A stretch of 29,235 nucleotides of DNA from JBKBYG01 sp046313435 (GTDB taxonomy: Bacteria; Pseudomonadota; Alphaproteobacteria; Rickettsiales; Arcanibacteraceae). Under the pieces are notes generated by a model, which saw only the letters and a list, made by a program, of their open reading frames with translations, was not told the DNA's origin and did not search any database. Both the position numbers and the translations under genes were made by a program. Location of the stretch: the NCBI GenBank assembly GCA_046313435.1, contig JBKBYG010000019.1, forward strand, positions 1 to 29,235. Direction: 5' to 3'. Shown piece after piece: positions 7,398-15,436 of this stretch (position 1 is the first letter of the stretch; the number at the start of each line of letters is the position of its first letter).

Positions 7398-9989
7398 GTG
7401 AAAGGCAAACTAAAATATATTGTAATTATTCTATTATTATTGATTTTTGGAAAAATAGCTTACCTATATTCAAATTTGAAAAAGTTTGAACCAAATATAG
7501 TAACTTATTTAACTAACAATAATATTAAAATTTCAAAAGACAGCCGGTCTAAAATTAAGGTTTTGCCTTTTCCCGTCGTTATTGTTAATGATGTCGAAAT
7601 ACTCTGCAATATCAATGAAAATTTTGTTAAAATTAGCTCCCCTGAGTTAAAAATAAATTTTTCATTTTGGAAATTATTAATTGGTCAATTTAAATTCAAT
7701 GCACTTGAGTTTAGTAACGATAATACTATTATAGAAACAAGTTTGAGTAATAAAGACTTTATAACTTTAATATCAAATAAAAACTCTTCGTTTCCGGTAA
7801 TGGAATATAATTTAAATAAAGTAAAATTAATTTTAAAAAATGATTCTAGTACAATAGAGAAAACGGTTAAACTTAATATTAAATTAGGTTCTAAAAAGGC
7901 TTTAATAAATGCTATTATCTTAAAAGAAGATATCTCACAAAATATAAATATCAATTTTTCAAAATCTGAAGAAAATGAAGTTTCAGCTAAAATATATAAT
8001 AAATATTTTAGCTTTCTGATGAATGGAAAGTTACAACCAGAACAATTAGGAGAAGCAAAATTAAATTTAAACATAATTGATAGCGCTAAATTTTTTGAAA
8101 ACCGCTCTTATATAGGCTTCAATAAATTTTATAATATGTTAGACAAAGCGAATATTGTTGCAAATTTAAACTTTTCAAAACAAAAATTAGATATTAAAGA
8201 CTTAGAAATCACTTCGCCAATGTTAAAAGCAAGTGGCTCAGGTGATATGAATATAGTAGAAGAGAACTTATTAAATTTAAAAATTAAATTTGATTCATTG
8301 AATATTGAAGGATACTCAATTCCTGACTTAGATTCAAAGCCACAAAATGAAATAAATGATAATATCAATATCAATCAATTTGAACTATTGCCTAATACTA
8401 AGATCCTAGGAAATGTTAAAGTTGAAAATGCGACTATAGAAAAAGAGAAGCTTAGTAATATAGAGATCAATTTTGATGTGTTAGAAAAAAAAATAAATAT
8501 CAATTCAGCTAATTTAATTCTTAACAACGAAGTAAAGGTTCAATTTGAAGGAAACGTTATAAATAATAAATTCCGTTCTGCATTTGAGGGTAAAATATCA
8601 TTAATAGGAAACAAGTTAAATTCTTTATTTTCTCTTTTAGGTTTTAAAGAAATTTCAAATGATGTTGAAAATTTCGATATTAAGACTGATTTCTTTGTAA
8701 GCTTAAAAGAACTAAGGTTATTCAATCTTAAATCCTTTATAGGTAAAGCCGAAGTTACAGGCAAAAGCTCAATATATTTTAATAATTTTAAACCCAGCTT
8801 TGATTTTAATTTAAAAATAAAAGATTTAGAGTTTCCAGAAAATCTTCTTCAAAGTTTAAAAGTAAATTTAAAAAGTATTTTATATGATGATAATCTTAGT
8901 AGAATCTCTAAATTACAATTTTTGAGAAAAATTGACTATCAAGTAATTGCTGATTTAAATTTTGATAATCTTAACATTGGTAATAACAAATATAAATATT
9001 TAGGATGTGAATTTGTTTTAGATTCAGGCATAGCTAGTTTAACACATTTTAAAACTGATTCTGAAATAGGGAAATTTAAAAGTAATGCTATTTTAAATGT
9101 AAAAAATATTGAACCTGAGGTAAATTTAAATTTTATTGCTGATAAAGTTGATCTTGATGCGCTTATTAGAAATTTTACTTCAGAGCCAAATTTGAATAAT
9201 GTACAAATTCAGAAGGAATCAAAGTACGGTATTCCTGAAATATCAGATATAAAAGGCGAATTTAATTTTGATATAAAAAATCTTTATTTCAAAAAAGCTG
9301 AATATAATAATATTAAAGCTGCTGTTAAAATTAAAGATAATCAGATAAATATAGATAATTTTGAAACTAATTTATTTAATGGCGCTTTAAAAGCTCATGC
9401 AGTTTATCAAGTAGACGCTTCAATATTAAGCATGGCATTTGCTTTTAAAAATGTTTTAGTAGAGAAACTATTTGAGGAAATTAATACTGGAATTTTAAAA
9501 GGATATTTTTCAAGTACAGGACAGTTTGTGACCACTGGTAAAGATGTTGACGAAATGATATCTAAACTTCAAGGAAGTGTAAATATTGCCGGTAGAAGTT
9601 TAATTTTAGACAATATTGATATTGATAGTTTAATCGAGGCTTCTAATAAGGATGAGCCTTATGAGGCTTCTAAATTTCAAAATCTTTTAACGAGTTTTAG
9701 AATTGGTCAAACTAAGGTTAATAATCTTGATGGCTCACTTAAAATTACTAATGGCATTATGCAAACTAATTCTTTAGTCATAGATAATAATAAATTCAGG
9801 GGAGTAATTGGTGGAAGTGTTAATTTGAAAGAGAAATTAGCAAATATTATATTTAGGTTTGCATTTATTCCTAAACCAATGGCGCCGCAAATTAATATTT
9901 CAATGAAATTGATAGGATCAATTGATAAGCCCAGTATAGATTTAGATGCGCAAGAACTAGAAAATTACTTGAAATCTGTTAAGAAATAA
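7398..9989 (+). CDS. AsmA-family protein
   Basis: A large 863-residue protein with one N-terminal membrane anchor (about residues 6-25) and a long, beta-rich, low-complexity Asn/Lys/Ile body with no other hydrophobic segment. AsmA-family features are the N-terminal KVLPFPVVIVNDVEI (first AsmA repeat) and the C-terminal domain with LQGSVNIAGRSLILDNIDID, GIMQTNSLVIDNNKFRGVIGGSVNL and the ending IGSIDKPSIDLDAQEL. Such proteins are thought to form inner-membrane-anchored bridges across the periplasm for lipid transport or to affect outer-membrane assembly (family knowledge). The start is GTG 7398 with AAGGT upstream at 7386-7390. Only 35 bp separate it from rodA, so they are probably co-transcribed. 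Confidence 0.85.
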   Translation: MKGKLKYIVIILLLLIFGKIAYLYSNLKKFEPNIVTYLTNNNIKISKDSRSKIKVLPFPVVIVNDVEILCNINENFVKISSPELKINFSFWKLLIGQFKFNALEFSNDNTIIETSLSNKDFITLISNKNSSFPVMEYNLNKVKLILKNDSSTIEKTVKLNIKLGSKKALINAIILKEDISQNININFSKSEENEVSAKIYNKYFSFLMNGKLQPEQLGEAKLNLNIIDSAKFFENRSYIGFNKFYNMLDKANIVANLNFSKQKLDIKDLEITSPMLKASGSGDMNIVEENLLNLKIKFDSLNIEGYSIPDLDSKPQNEINDNININQFELLPNTKILGNVKVENATIEKEKLSNIEINFDVLEKKININSANLILNNEVKVQFEGNVINNKFRSAFEGKISLIGNKLNSLFSLLGFKEISNDVENFDIKTDFFVSLKELRLFNLKSFIGKAEVTGKSSIYFNNFKPSFDFNLKIKDLEFPENLLQSLKVNLKSILYDDNLSRISKLQFLRKIDYQVIADLNFDNLNIGNNKYKYLGCEFVLDSGIASLTHFKTDSEIGKFKSNAILNVKNIEPEVNLNFIADKVDLDALIRNFTSEPNLNNVQIQKESKYGIPEISDIKGEFNFDIKNLYFKKAEYNNIKAAVKIKDNQINIDNFETNLFNGALKAHAVYQVDASILSMAFAFKNVLVEKLFEEINTGILKGYFSSTGQFVTTGKDVDEMISKLQGSVNIAGRSLILDNIDIDSLIEASNKDEPYEASKFQNLLTSFRIGQTKVNNLDGSLKITNGIMQTNSLVIDNNKFRGVIGGSVNLKEKLANIIFRFAFIPKPMAPQINISMKLIGSIDKPSIDLDAQELENYLKSVKK

Positions 9990-10024
9990 TCCTATGATAG
10001 ATAAATAATTGAAACAAAATAAAT

Positions 10025-11170
10025 ATGGTCCCATATCAAAACAATAATTATGCTGGAAGAATTTCTCAAAAATTAGTTAAGTTCCCTTATTTTATGCTTA
10101 GCATAATTTTCATTATTTCAAGTGTGGGTTTCTTAATGATGTATGCTGCAGCAAATGGCAGCTTCTTCCCATGGGCTTCAAAACAAATTACTAATTTTAT
10201 TATATTTTTTGTTGTAATGCTTATTGTTGCTGTGACAAATATAAGATTTTGGTATCGGATCTCATATTTAGCTTACGGAATAACATTGTTTTTGTTAATT
10301 CTAGTTGAAATTAAAGGACATACCGCAATGGGTGCCACAAGATGGATTAATTTTGGATTATTCAAGTTACAACCTTCAGAGCTAATGAAGCTATGCCTGG
10401 TTTTAGCTTTGGCAAGATATTTTCATGATTTATATATTAGAAAAGTTGCAAATTTTATATACTTGATTCCTCCATTAATAATGACTTTAATACCGTTTAT
10501 ATTTATTTCCAAACAGCCTGATTTAGGAACGGGAATAATTTTAATATTAGTAAGTGGAATGATGTTTTTTATAGCTGGAGTAAGAATTTGGAAGTTTTTA
10601 CTAGTTATTGTGAGTGTATTAGTTTTATCTCCTATTGCTTGGAATATGATGCATGATTATCAGAAGCAAAGAATATTAACTTTTTTAAATCCTGAATCAA
10701 ATCGTTTAGGGTCAGGATATAATATTATACAGTCAAAAATTTCAATTGGTTCTGGTGGTTTTTTTGGAAAAGGTTTAGTTCAAGGGAGTCAAAGTCAACT
10801 TAATTTTCTGCCCGAACATCAAACAGATTTTATTTTTGCTATGCTAGCTGAAGAGTTAGGTTTTATAGGTTCGATTACTTTAATATTTCTCTACTGCTTA
10901 CTAATTTGTTACGGAATGTTCATCGCTGTAAATTGCAAAAATCATTATGGAAGATTACTTGCAGCTGGAGTAAATATAATTTTCTTTTTACACATATTTA
11001 TAAATATTGGGATGGTTATGGGGCTTTTACCCGTTGTCGGAGTACCATTGCCACTACTTTCATATGGTAGAACAATGATGATGACAATCTTAATAGGATT
11101 TGGCCTAATTCTAAATGTACGAATTCATAGTAATTATAATATAAGCCCTAATTCTGCAGGATTTATATAG
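10025..11170 (+). CDS. rodA: Rod-shape SEDS peptidoglycan glycosyltransferase RodA
   Basis: Polytopic SEDS polymerase that builds lateral-wall glycan strands with PBP2. Its 381 residues have about ten hydrophobic segments. Signatures are GATRWINFGLFKLQPSELMK (103-122), KQPDLGTG (163-170), FLNPESNRLGSGYNIIQSKI, the catalytic region LPEHQTDFIFA with D268, EELGFIG, and GLLPVVGVPLPLLSYG. R349 follows SYG where most SEDS proteins have a second Gly (SYGG). No gene for its partner PBP2 is in the window. Start ATG 10025 has no clear Shine-Dalgarno sequence. RodA rather than FtsW is preferred because of the short N-terminus and the LPEHQTDFIFA segment. Confidence 0.9.
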   Translation: MVPYQNNNYAGRISQKLVKFPYFMLSIIFIISSVGFLMMYAAANGSFFPWASKQITNFIIFFVVMLIVAVTNIRFWYRISYLAYGITLFLLILVEIKGHTAMGATRWINFGLFKLQPSELMKLCLVLALARYFHDLYIRKVANFIYLIPPLIMTLIPFIFISKQPDLGTGIILILVSGMMFFIAGVRIWKFLLVIVSVLVLSPIAWNMMHDYQKQRILTFLNPESNRLGSGYNIIQSKISIGSGGFFGKGLVQGSQSQLNFLPEHQTDFIFAMLAEELGFIGSITLIFLYCLLICYGMFIAVNCKNHYGRLLAAGVNIIFFLHIFINIGMVMGLLPVVGVPLPLLSYGRTMMMTILIGFGLILNVRIHSNYNISPNSAGFI

Positions 11171-11221
11171 TTAGCTTCATAATTCATATTAATAAAATGA
11201 GTTAATTTTTTTTAATATATC

Positions 11222-11250
11222 TTGACAATAGGTTAATTGTTGTTTATTTT
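11222..11250 (+). promoter_or_regulatory. Promoter of the first ankyrin gene
   Basis: A perfect TTGACA (11222-11227) is followed after 17 bases by TATTTT (11245-11250). The ankyrin gene ATG lies 28 bases further on, preceded by AAAGGT. This is the best consensus sigma-70 promoter in the window. Confidence 0.7.
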
Positions 11251-11277
11251 TGTTTAATAAAAAAAGGTAAGTAAAAA

Positions 11278-12219
11278 ATGATAGAAAAATTAATAAATTC
11301 AATTAATAGATTTAAGTATAAACTAAATTACGATATTAAGAATTTTAAAAGGGAAACTCTTCTGGTAAGATCTGTTGAATTAGGAAGCTTAACACTTGTA
11401 AAGTTTGCCTTATGGTTGGAAGCAAAACCGGAAGTTTTTTATAGAAATTATACTGTTTTAGGTCATGCGGCAATAAAAGGAAATATTAAAATTTTAGAGC
11501 TTCTTTTAACAAAAGATTACACTAATTGTACTATCCGAAAGCGTGATCAAACTTATGGAACTATTGTTAATACGCCTATAAATGCAGTCATGGATGCATG
11601 TATCACAGCTGCTGCATATGGTAATGTAAAAGCATTAAAGCTACTACTAGATTTTAATAATCATAAGGCTGATATCAATGATCTTAATATCACATCATAT
11701 GAAAATAGAGCTGTATATTTTGCCTCTATAAATAATCAGGTTGAATGTTTAAAAGTGCTAGTGTCTTATGGAGCAAAAATAGATGAATATAGTAAAGAAT
11801 TAATAATAGAAAAATGTCCTGCAGGTACACTGGAAAAGTTGGAGAAAATTATACCATTAAAAACCCGTAAATCGGCTTCTGAATTAAATGGACAAATGGT
11901 TGAATTTTCTAAGAAAGGTTTGCCTTTTGATATAAATTGCCATATTGCATCTTTTGTGCCTGAAGATAATACTCTTTCTACTGGAACTGTTAGAAATATA
12001 GGCTTAGCAGCCCATTCTTTTGTTCAAAATCGATATAATAGCTTGTCACGTATTGAGCAAATTGGAAGGAAGATATATAATTATATTCCTGGGATAGTGT
12101 ATAATACTCTTCCAAGCTGTATAACAAATATTATAAATTCTGGTCCTAAATTGTCTCTAAAAGATAGTTTTAATAATACTAACCAAATTGAGAGTAATAA
12201 AGAAAGACTTTATAGATAA
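11278..12219 (+). CDS. Ankyrin-repeat protein with F-box-like C-terminal motif
   Basis: A 313-residue protein. Ankyrin-like helices are seen at about 27-82 (TVLGHAAIKGNIKILELLL), 105-135 (ACITAAAYGNVKALKLLLDF) and 140-175 (AVYFASINNQVECLKVLVSYGAKID), some degenerate. At 215-227 LPFDINCHIASFV resembles the start of an F-box or PRANC domain, and an equivalent motif occurs in the second ankyrin protein of this window. No signal peptide or membrane segment. The gene has its own strong promoter and an AAAGGT ribosome binding site. Ankyrin proteins with PRANC/F-box-like ends are known as secreted effectors in Orientia and Wolbachia; an effector role here is inferred. Convergent with a small minus-strand ORF. 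Confidence 0.75.
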   Translation: MIEKLINSINRFKYKLNYDIKNFKRETLLVRSVELGSLTLVKFALWLEAKPEVFYRNYTVLGHAAIKGNIKILELLLTKDYTNCTIRKRDQTYGTIVNTPINAVMDACITAAAYGNVKALKLLLDFNNHKADINDLNITSYENRAVYFASINNQVECLKVLVSYGAKIDEYSKELIIEKCPAGTLEKLEKIIPLKTRKSASELNGQMVEFSKKGLPFDINCHIASFVPEDNTLSTGTVRNIGLAAHSFVQNRYNSLSRIEQIGRKIYNYIPGIVYNTLPSCITNIINSGPKLSLKDSFNNTNQIESNKERLYR

Positions 12220-12225
12220 TAATAG

Positions 12226-12259
12226 TATATGCAGTATACGAACGAATATGCTGCATATA
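12226..12259. other. Hairpin between convergent genes
   Basis: TATATGCAG (12226-12234) pairs with CTGCATATA (12251-12259) over a 16-base loop. It lies between the ankyrin stop and the small minus-strand ORF. There is no T-run on either side, so it is a weak candidate terminator. Confidence 0.4.
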
Positions 12260-12266
12260 TACAAAC

Positions 12267-12467
12267 TTATTCTAAACTACTATCTCCCGTAATCTCAATT
12301 TCTGGGTAAGCGCCGACATCATATTCGCATGAAATTGATATAATATTTACAGAATATTTATCAAAATTATTAATTTTTGACTTAATTTCATTTGAGTCAA
12401 TATTTTGATAATAATTATAACTTGCAATTGATAAATGTATTGAATTGTTTGGCATAATATATACCAT
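12267..12467 (-). CDS. Small hypothetical protein (66 aa)
   Basis: An unrecognised acidic 66-residue ORF downstream of the terminase genes on the same strand, 54 bp after the terminase stop. It has no signal peptide or membrane segment; the second half alternates hydrophobic and polar residues (SVNIISISCEYD, PEIEIT), suggesting beta strands. No good ribosome binding site precedes the ATG at 12467; an in-frame ATG five codons in is an alternative. It may be a phage-derived gene or a chance ORF. No function can be proposed. Confidence 0.4.
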   Translation of the reverse strand: MVYIMPNNSIHLSIASYNYYQNIDSNEIKSKINNFDKYSVNIISISCEYDVGAYPEIEITGDSSLE

Positions 12468-12521
12468 AATTTAATTATATTTTAAGATATTAAAACTTAA
12501 TTTATTATAAATCAAACAAAA

Positions 12522-13880
12522 TTATATATCGCGCACTCTTTTAAAATTCTTATTACTAATTATCCAATTTAGAAACTGGCTTGTAGAATCAACTTGGTCA
12601 TCATAAGTGGAAGTTGGAAAACTCAAAAGTTCATTAATATATTCTGCTTTCCAAGTAGCGCTACCGGGTAAAAATACTCGTTCTGCTTCAAAAAAACTTG
12701 TTACTCTTGCAAATCTTGTGACTTTATCTTGGATGGGTTTAATGGCAATTATTGGAAGTGAAGTTTCATTGCGAATATCTTGAATAAGTGACTGGCCGCT
12801 GGCTTTGTCTTCAATAAGTATAGCATGAGGATGCCATTTATTTGCAATATTAATTACATTTTTCTTTAAATTAGGGTATTCATATTTTTCTTTAATTACT
12901 TCAATTAAATAAAATCCTAAACTTGTTTCAGCCCATATTGTACAAACACTATAATCATTATTTACAGAGGCTTTAATTGCTGTGTCCCAACTATGGATAA
13001 TTCTGTGCTCATCTGGAATATTATCGTAATATTTTAGCCATTCTCTTTTCAATAAATTACCAATTTTAGGAATAGGAGATTGTTGATATTGTGCAGAAAA
13101 TGCATAATCACCAAGCTCAGTGCGCGTCTGGTCAAGTTCTGCTAAACCATCTCTTTCATTATGGAGTAATTCACCAGCTTTTCTTTCATATTTTATGTTT
13201 CCAATATTATATATTTCCGTCTCTTCAGCTAATGCTGGAATTTTAAGATGGTACCATAATTTAGACGCTTTTTTAAGTAAATATCCTGTTAGATCTTCTT
13301 CATGAAGTCGCTGCATAACTATAACAATAATACCTTTTTTCTTATCATCAAGTCTACTAACAAATGTTTGTTCAAACCATTCAATTGCTTTTTTCCTTTG
13401 AGTAGGAGAGGCGGCTTGTAAAGGGTTATGAGGATCATCAACAATAAGGTAATTTCCTCCTTCACCTGTAGCAGTTCCTCCTATAGAAGTTGCAAATCTA
13501 AAGCCGCGTTCAGTAGTAGTAAATTTTGACTTTTCATTTTGATCAAACGTTATTTCAACATTTGGAAATTTTTCTTTATACCATTTTGAAGTAACAAGTA
13601 ATCTACAATCAGTGGAATGCTTCTTACTAAGAATCTGTGAATAGCTTGCGCACATTATCCTTGCAGAGGGATTGCAAGCAAGTAACCATGCTGGCCACGC
13701 AACGCTTATACACATTGATTTGAGTGAACGAGGAGGAATATTAATTATTAGCCTTTTAATATTTCCGCGGGTTGCTTCTTCTAATGCTTCAGCAATCAGA
13801 TCAATATGCCAATTATGTTGATATTTAATCCCTGGGTTCACAATTTCAAAACTAGATTGCAAAAATTGTGAGAAATTCAT
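12522..13880 (-). CDS. terL: Phage terminase large subunit
   Basis: DNA-packaging motor of 452 residues with both domains intact. The ATPase domain shows IPPRSLKS (48-55, Walker A of the PPRxxKS type) and YLIVDDPH (144-151, Walker B). An RLDDKKKGIIVIVMQRLHEED segment (176-196) likely contributes to ATPase coupling. The C-terminal RNase H-like nuclease has the expected acidic residues in SWDTAIK (D299), ILIEDKASGQSL (E357, D358) and STYDDQVDSTSQ (427-431). It fits the TIGR01630-like phage terminase group rather than the RcGTA g2 group, by recall only. It overlaps its upstream partner by 4 nt (ATGA). No portal, capsid, tail or integrase gene is adjacent, so it is an orphan phage gene that has nevertheless stayed intact. 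Confidence 0.92.
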   Translation of the reverse strand: MNFSQFLQSSFEIVNPGIKYQHNWHIDLIAEALEEATRGNIKRLIINIPPRSLKSMCISVAWPAWLLACNPSARIMCASYSQILSKKHSTDCRLLVTSKWYKEKFPNVEITFDQNEKSKFTTTERGFRFATSIGGTATGEGGNYLIVDDPHNPLQAASPTQRKKAIEWFEQTFVSRLDDKKKGIIVIVMQRLHEEDLTGYLLKKASKLWYHLKIPALAEETEIYNIGNIKYERKAGELLHNERDGLAELDQTRTELGDYAFSAQYQQSPIPKIGNLLKREWLKYYDNIPDEHRIIHSWDTAIKASVNNDYSVCTIWAETSLGFYLIEVIKEKYEYPNLKKNVINIANKWHPHAILIEDKASGQSLIQDIRNETSLPIIAIKPIQDKVTRFARVTSFFEAERVFLPGSATWKAEYINELLSFPTSTYDDQVDSTSQFLNWIISNKNFKRVRDI

Positions 13881-14386
13881 GAATCTAATTTTTCAAAATT
13901 GTTTTTTTGCCTAAAAAATTGTGAAAGGTGATAAAGCCCAGTTTTAAATAAATTAAAATCTTCAAAGTTTTTTTCTATATTATTTGATTTTTGATGAAGA
14001 TTATTTAAAAAAGAGGGTTGTTTTAAAAAAATACAAATATTACTAACTATTTGATAGGCATTCATTGATATTAGTAAACTAACAGCTTGATTGAATTGTT
14101 TTTCTTTTATGCTTAACCATTTAAGATCAATTATATTTTCTTCTTTACCGCTAATATAGCCTAAATTATGAGCAGAAATATTAGGAATGCCGAATTTTAA
14201 ACTATACAACCATCGTAGCTTACATCCAGCTTCATATTCTAATTCATTTATAAGTTTCTTGTGCAATATTGCATCTAAAGGCTCAATGGTTTGATTGTTC
14301 TTTCTTTTAGCTTGAAGTTCAATTGTGCCTAAGTCTTTTTCTTGAACAAAAGTTTTAGGTCTACCTCTTTTACTATTAAATTTCAT
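13877..14386 (-). CDS. Terminase-associated protein, possible small subunit
   Basis: A 169-residue protein translationally coupled to terL (ATGA overlap). It starts with a basic AT-hook-like KRGRPK motif (residues 5-10), consistent with DNA binding. The rest is helical, with LINELEYEAGCKLRWLYSLK (49-68), and resembles the alphaproteobacterial DUF6456-like proteins by recall (not searched). Position suggests a small terminase subunit, but no helix-turn-helix could be demonstrated. The start is well supported: AAGGGG lies five bases before ATG 14386. Confidence 0.6.
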   Translation of the reverse strand: MKFNSKRGRPKTFVQEKDLGTIELQAKRKNNQTIEPLDAILHKKLINELEYEAGCKLRWLYSLKFGIPNISAHNLGYISGKEENIIDLKWLSIKEKQFNQAVSLLISMNAYQIVSNICIFLKQPSFLNNLHQKSNNIEKNFEDFNLFKTGLYHLSQFFRQKNNFEKLDS

Positions 14387-14500
14387 AAATACCCCTTTTT
14401 TTAAAAAAGTATATTTATTAATATTTAATTCCGGAAGTAGTTGATTAATAAATTTTTAGTGATATTTGTGTAAAATTTTTGAAGATATATAAGGTAAAAT

Positions 14501-15415
14501 ATGAGATATAAAATAAAGTTAACTACCGAAGATATAAGTAATTTACAAAATAATTTAATTAATTCTTATATAGAAAATGGCATAGAATTTTTTAGAAAAA
14601 AATCCTATGAAGAATCAAGACAAGAGTTTCTAAATGTGCAAAATTGGGACAAAACTAATGAAACGGCAAAAATCTATTTAGATAGAATTTTTATAATTCA
14701 AGAAGAAGCTTTATTAAAAATACTTAAATCAAACTCAAATGAAATTGAAAATTTTATTCAACTTGAGAAATTTTATATTAGTTCATGCTGTTATATGCAG
14801 GCGTTAGATATGTTTAAAATAACTAACTATAGATTTGAAAATAATCATAAAAATTATACTTTATTAAAAGACTTGTTTAATGAAGTAAATTATCAAGAAT
14901 ATATAAAAAATAATAATTTAGCAAACCACCCTACATATATTATTGTCAAAGAAGATTTAGAGTGTTATGAAGAGCGTTTAACATACCTAGAATACAAGCT
15001 AATAAATGAGTTTCTCAAAGCAAAATTTTGTTTTCAAGAAAAATTTTTTAATGAGCAAGTTAAGAAAGATGATACTTCAATGTCAAATTTTATACAGCTT
15101 GAGAATTTCTATATAAATTCAGGTTGCTATAAAAACGCTTTAAAAATTTTTCAAATAGCTAACCATAAAATTTTGTATGATAAAGACAATTATGAAATCT
15201 TGTCATTTTTATTTGCAACACCTAATTTTCAAAAATATATTCAAGATAAAAATTTAGTTAATTATCATACATATTTAATTGTCAAAGAAGATTTGGAAGT
15301 TTATAAGGATATAGTTGAATTTATATTTTCAAAGCCAAAATTTCCAGAATATAAAGATGGTAGATGGATTGAATATGTTAATTTATCTAATTCAGAAAGT
15401 AGTAAAAATAGATAA
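14501..15415 (+). CDS. Hypothetical helical protein with an internal 112-residue duplication
   Basis: Not recognised as a named family. The N-terminus (12-65) looks TPR-like (IENGIEFFRKKSYEESRQEF). Two similar units follow: one from F85 (FIQLEKFYISSCCYMQALDM, ending KEDLECYE near 157) and one from F197 (FIQLENFYINSGCYKNALKI, ending KEDLEVYK near 269). Both contain Y.EYIKNNNLANHPTY or a close variant. The period is 112 codons (336 bp), so the gene grew by tandem duplication. No signal peptide or membrane segment. AAGGT precedes ATG 14501. Divergent from the terminase pair. A helical scaffold or protein-interaction role is inferred from the TPR-like look only. Confidence 0.65.
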   Translation: MRYKIKLTTEDISNLQNNLINSYIENGIEFFRKKSYEESRQEFLNVQNWDKTNETAKIYLDRIFIIQEEALLKILKSNSNEIENFIQLEKFYISSCCYMQALDMFKITNYRFENNHKNYTLLKDLFNEVNYQEYIKNNNLANHPTYIIVKEDLECYEERLTYLEYKLINEFLKAKFCFQEKFFNEQVKKDDTSMSNFIQLENFYINSGCYKNALKIFQIANHKILYDKDNYEILSFLFATPNFQKYIQDKNLVNYHTYLIVKEDLEVYKDIVEFIFSKPKFPEYKDGRWIEYVNLSNSESSKNR

Positions 15416-15436
15416 ATTTTTTAAAAGAGCAAGAAT

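Noticed and set aside
12522..14386. Complete prophage
   Set aside because: Only the terminase pair is present; flanking genes are not phage structural, integrase or lysis genes.
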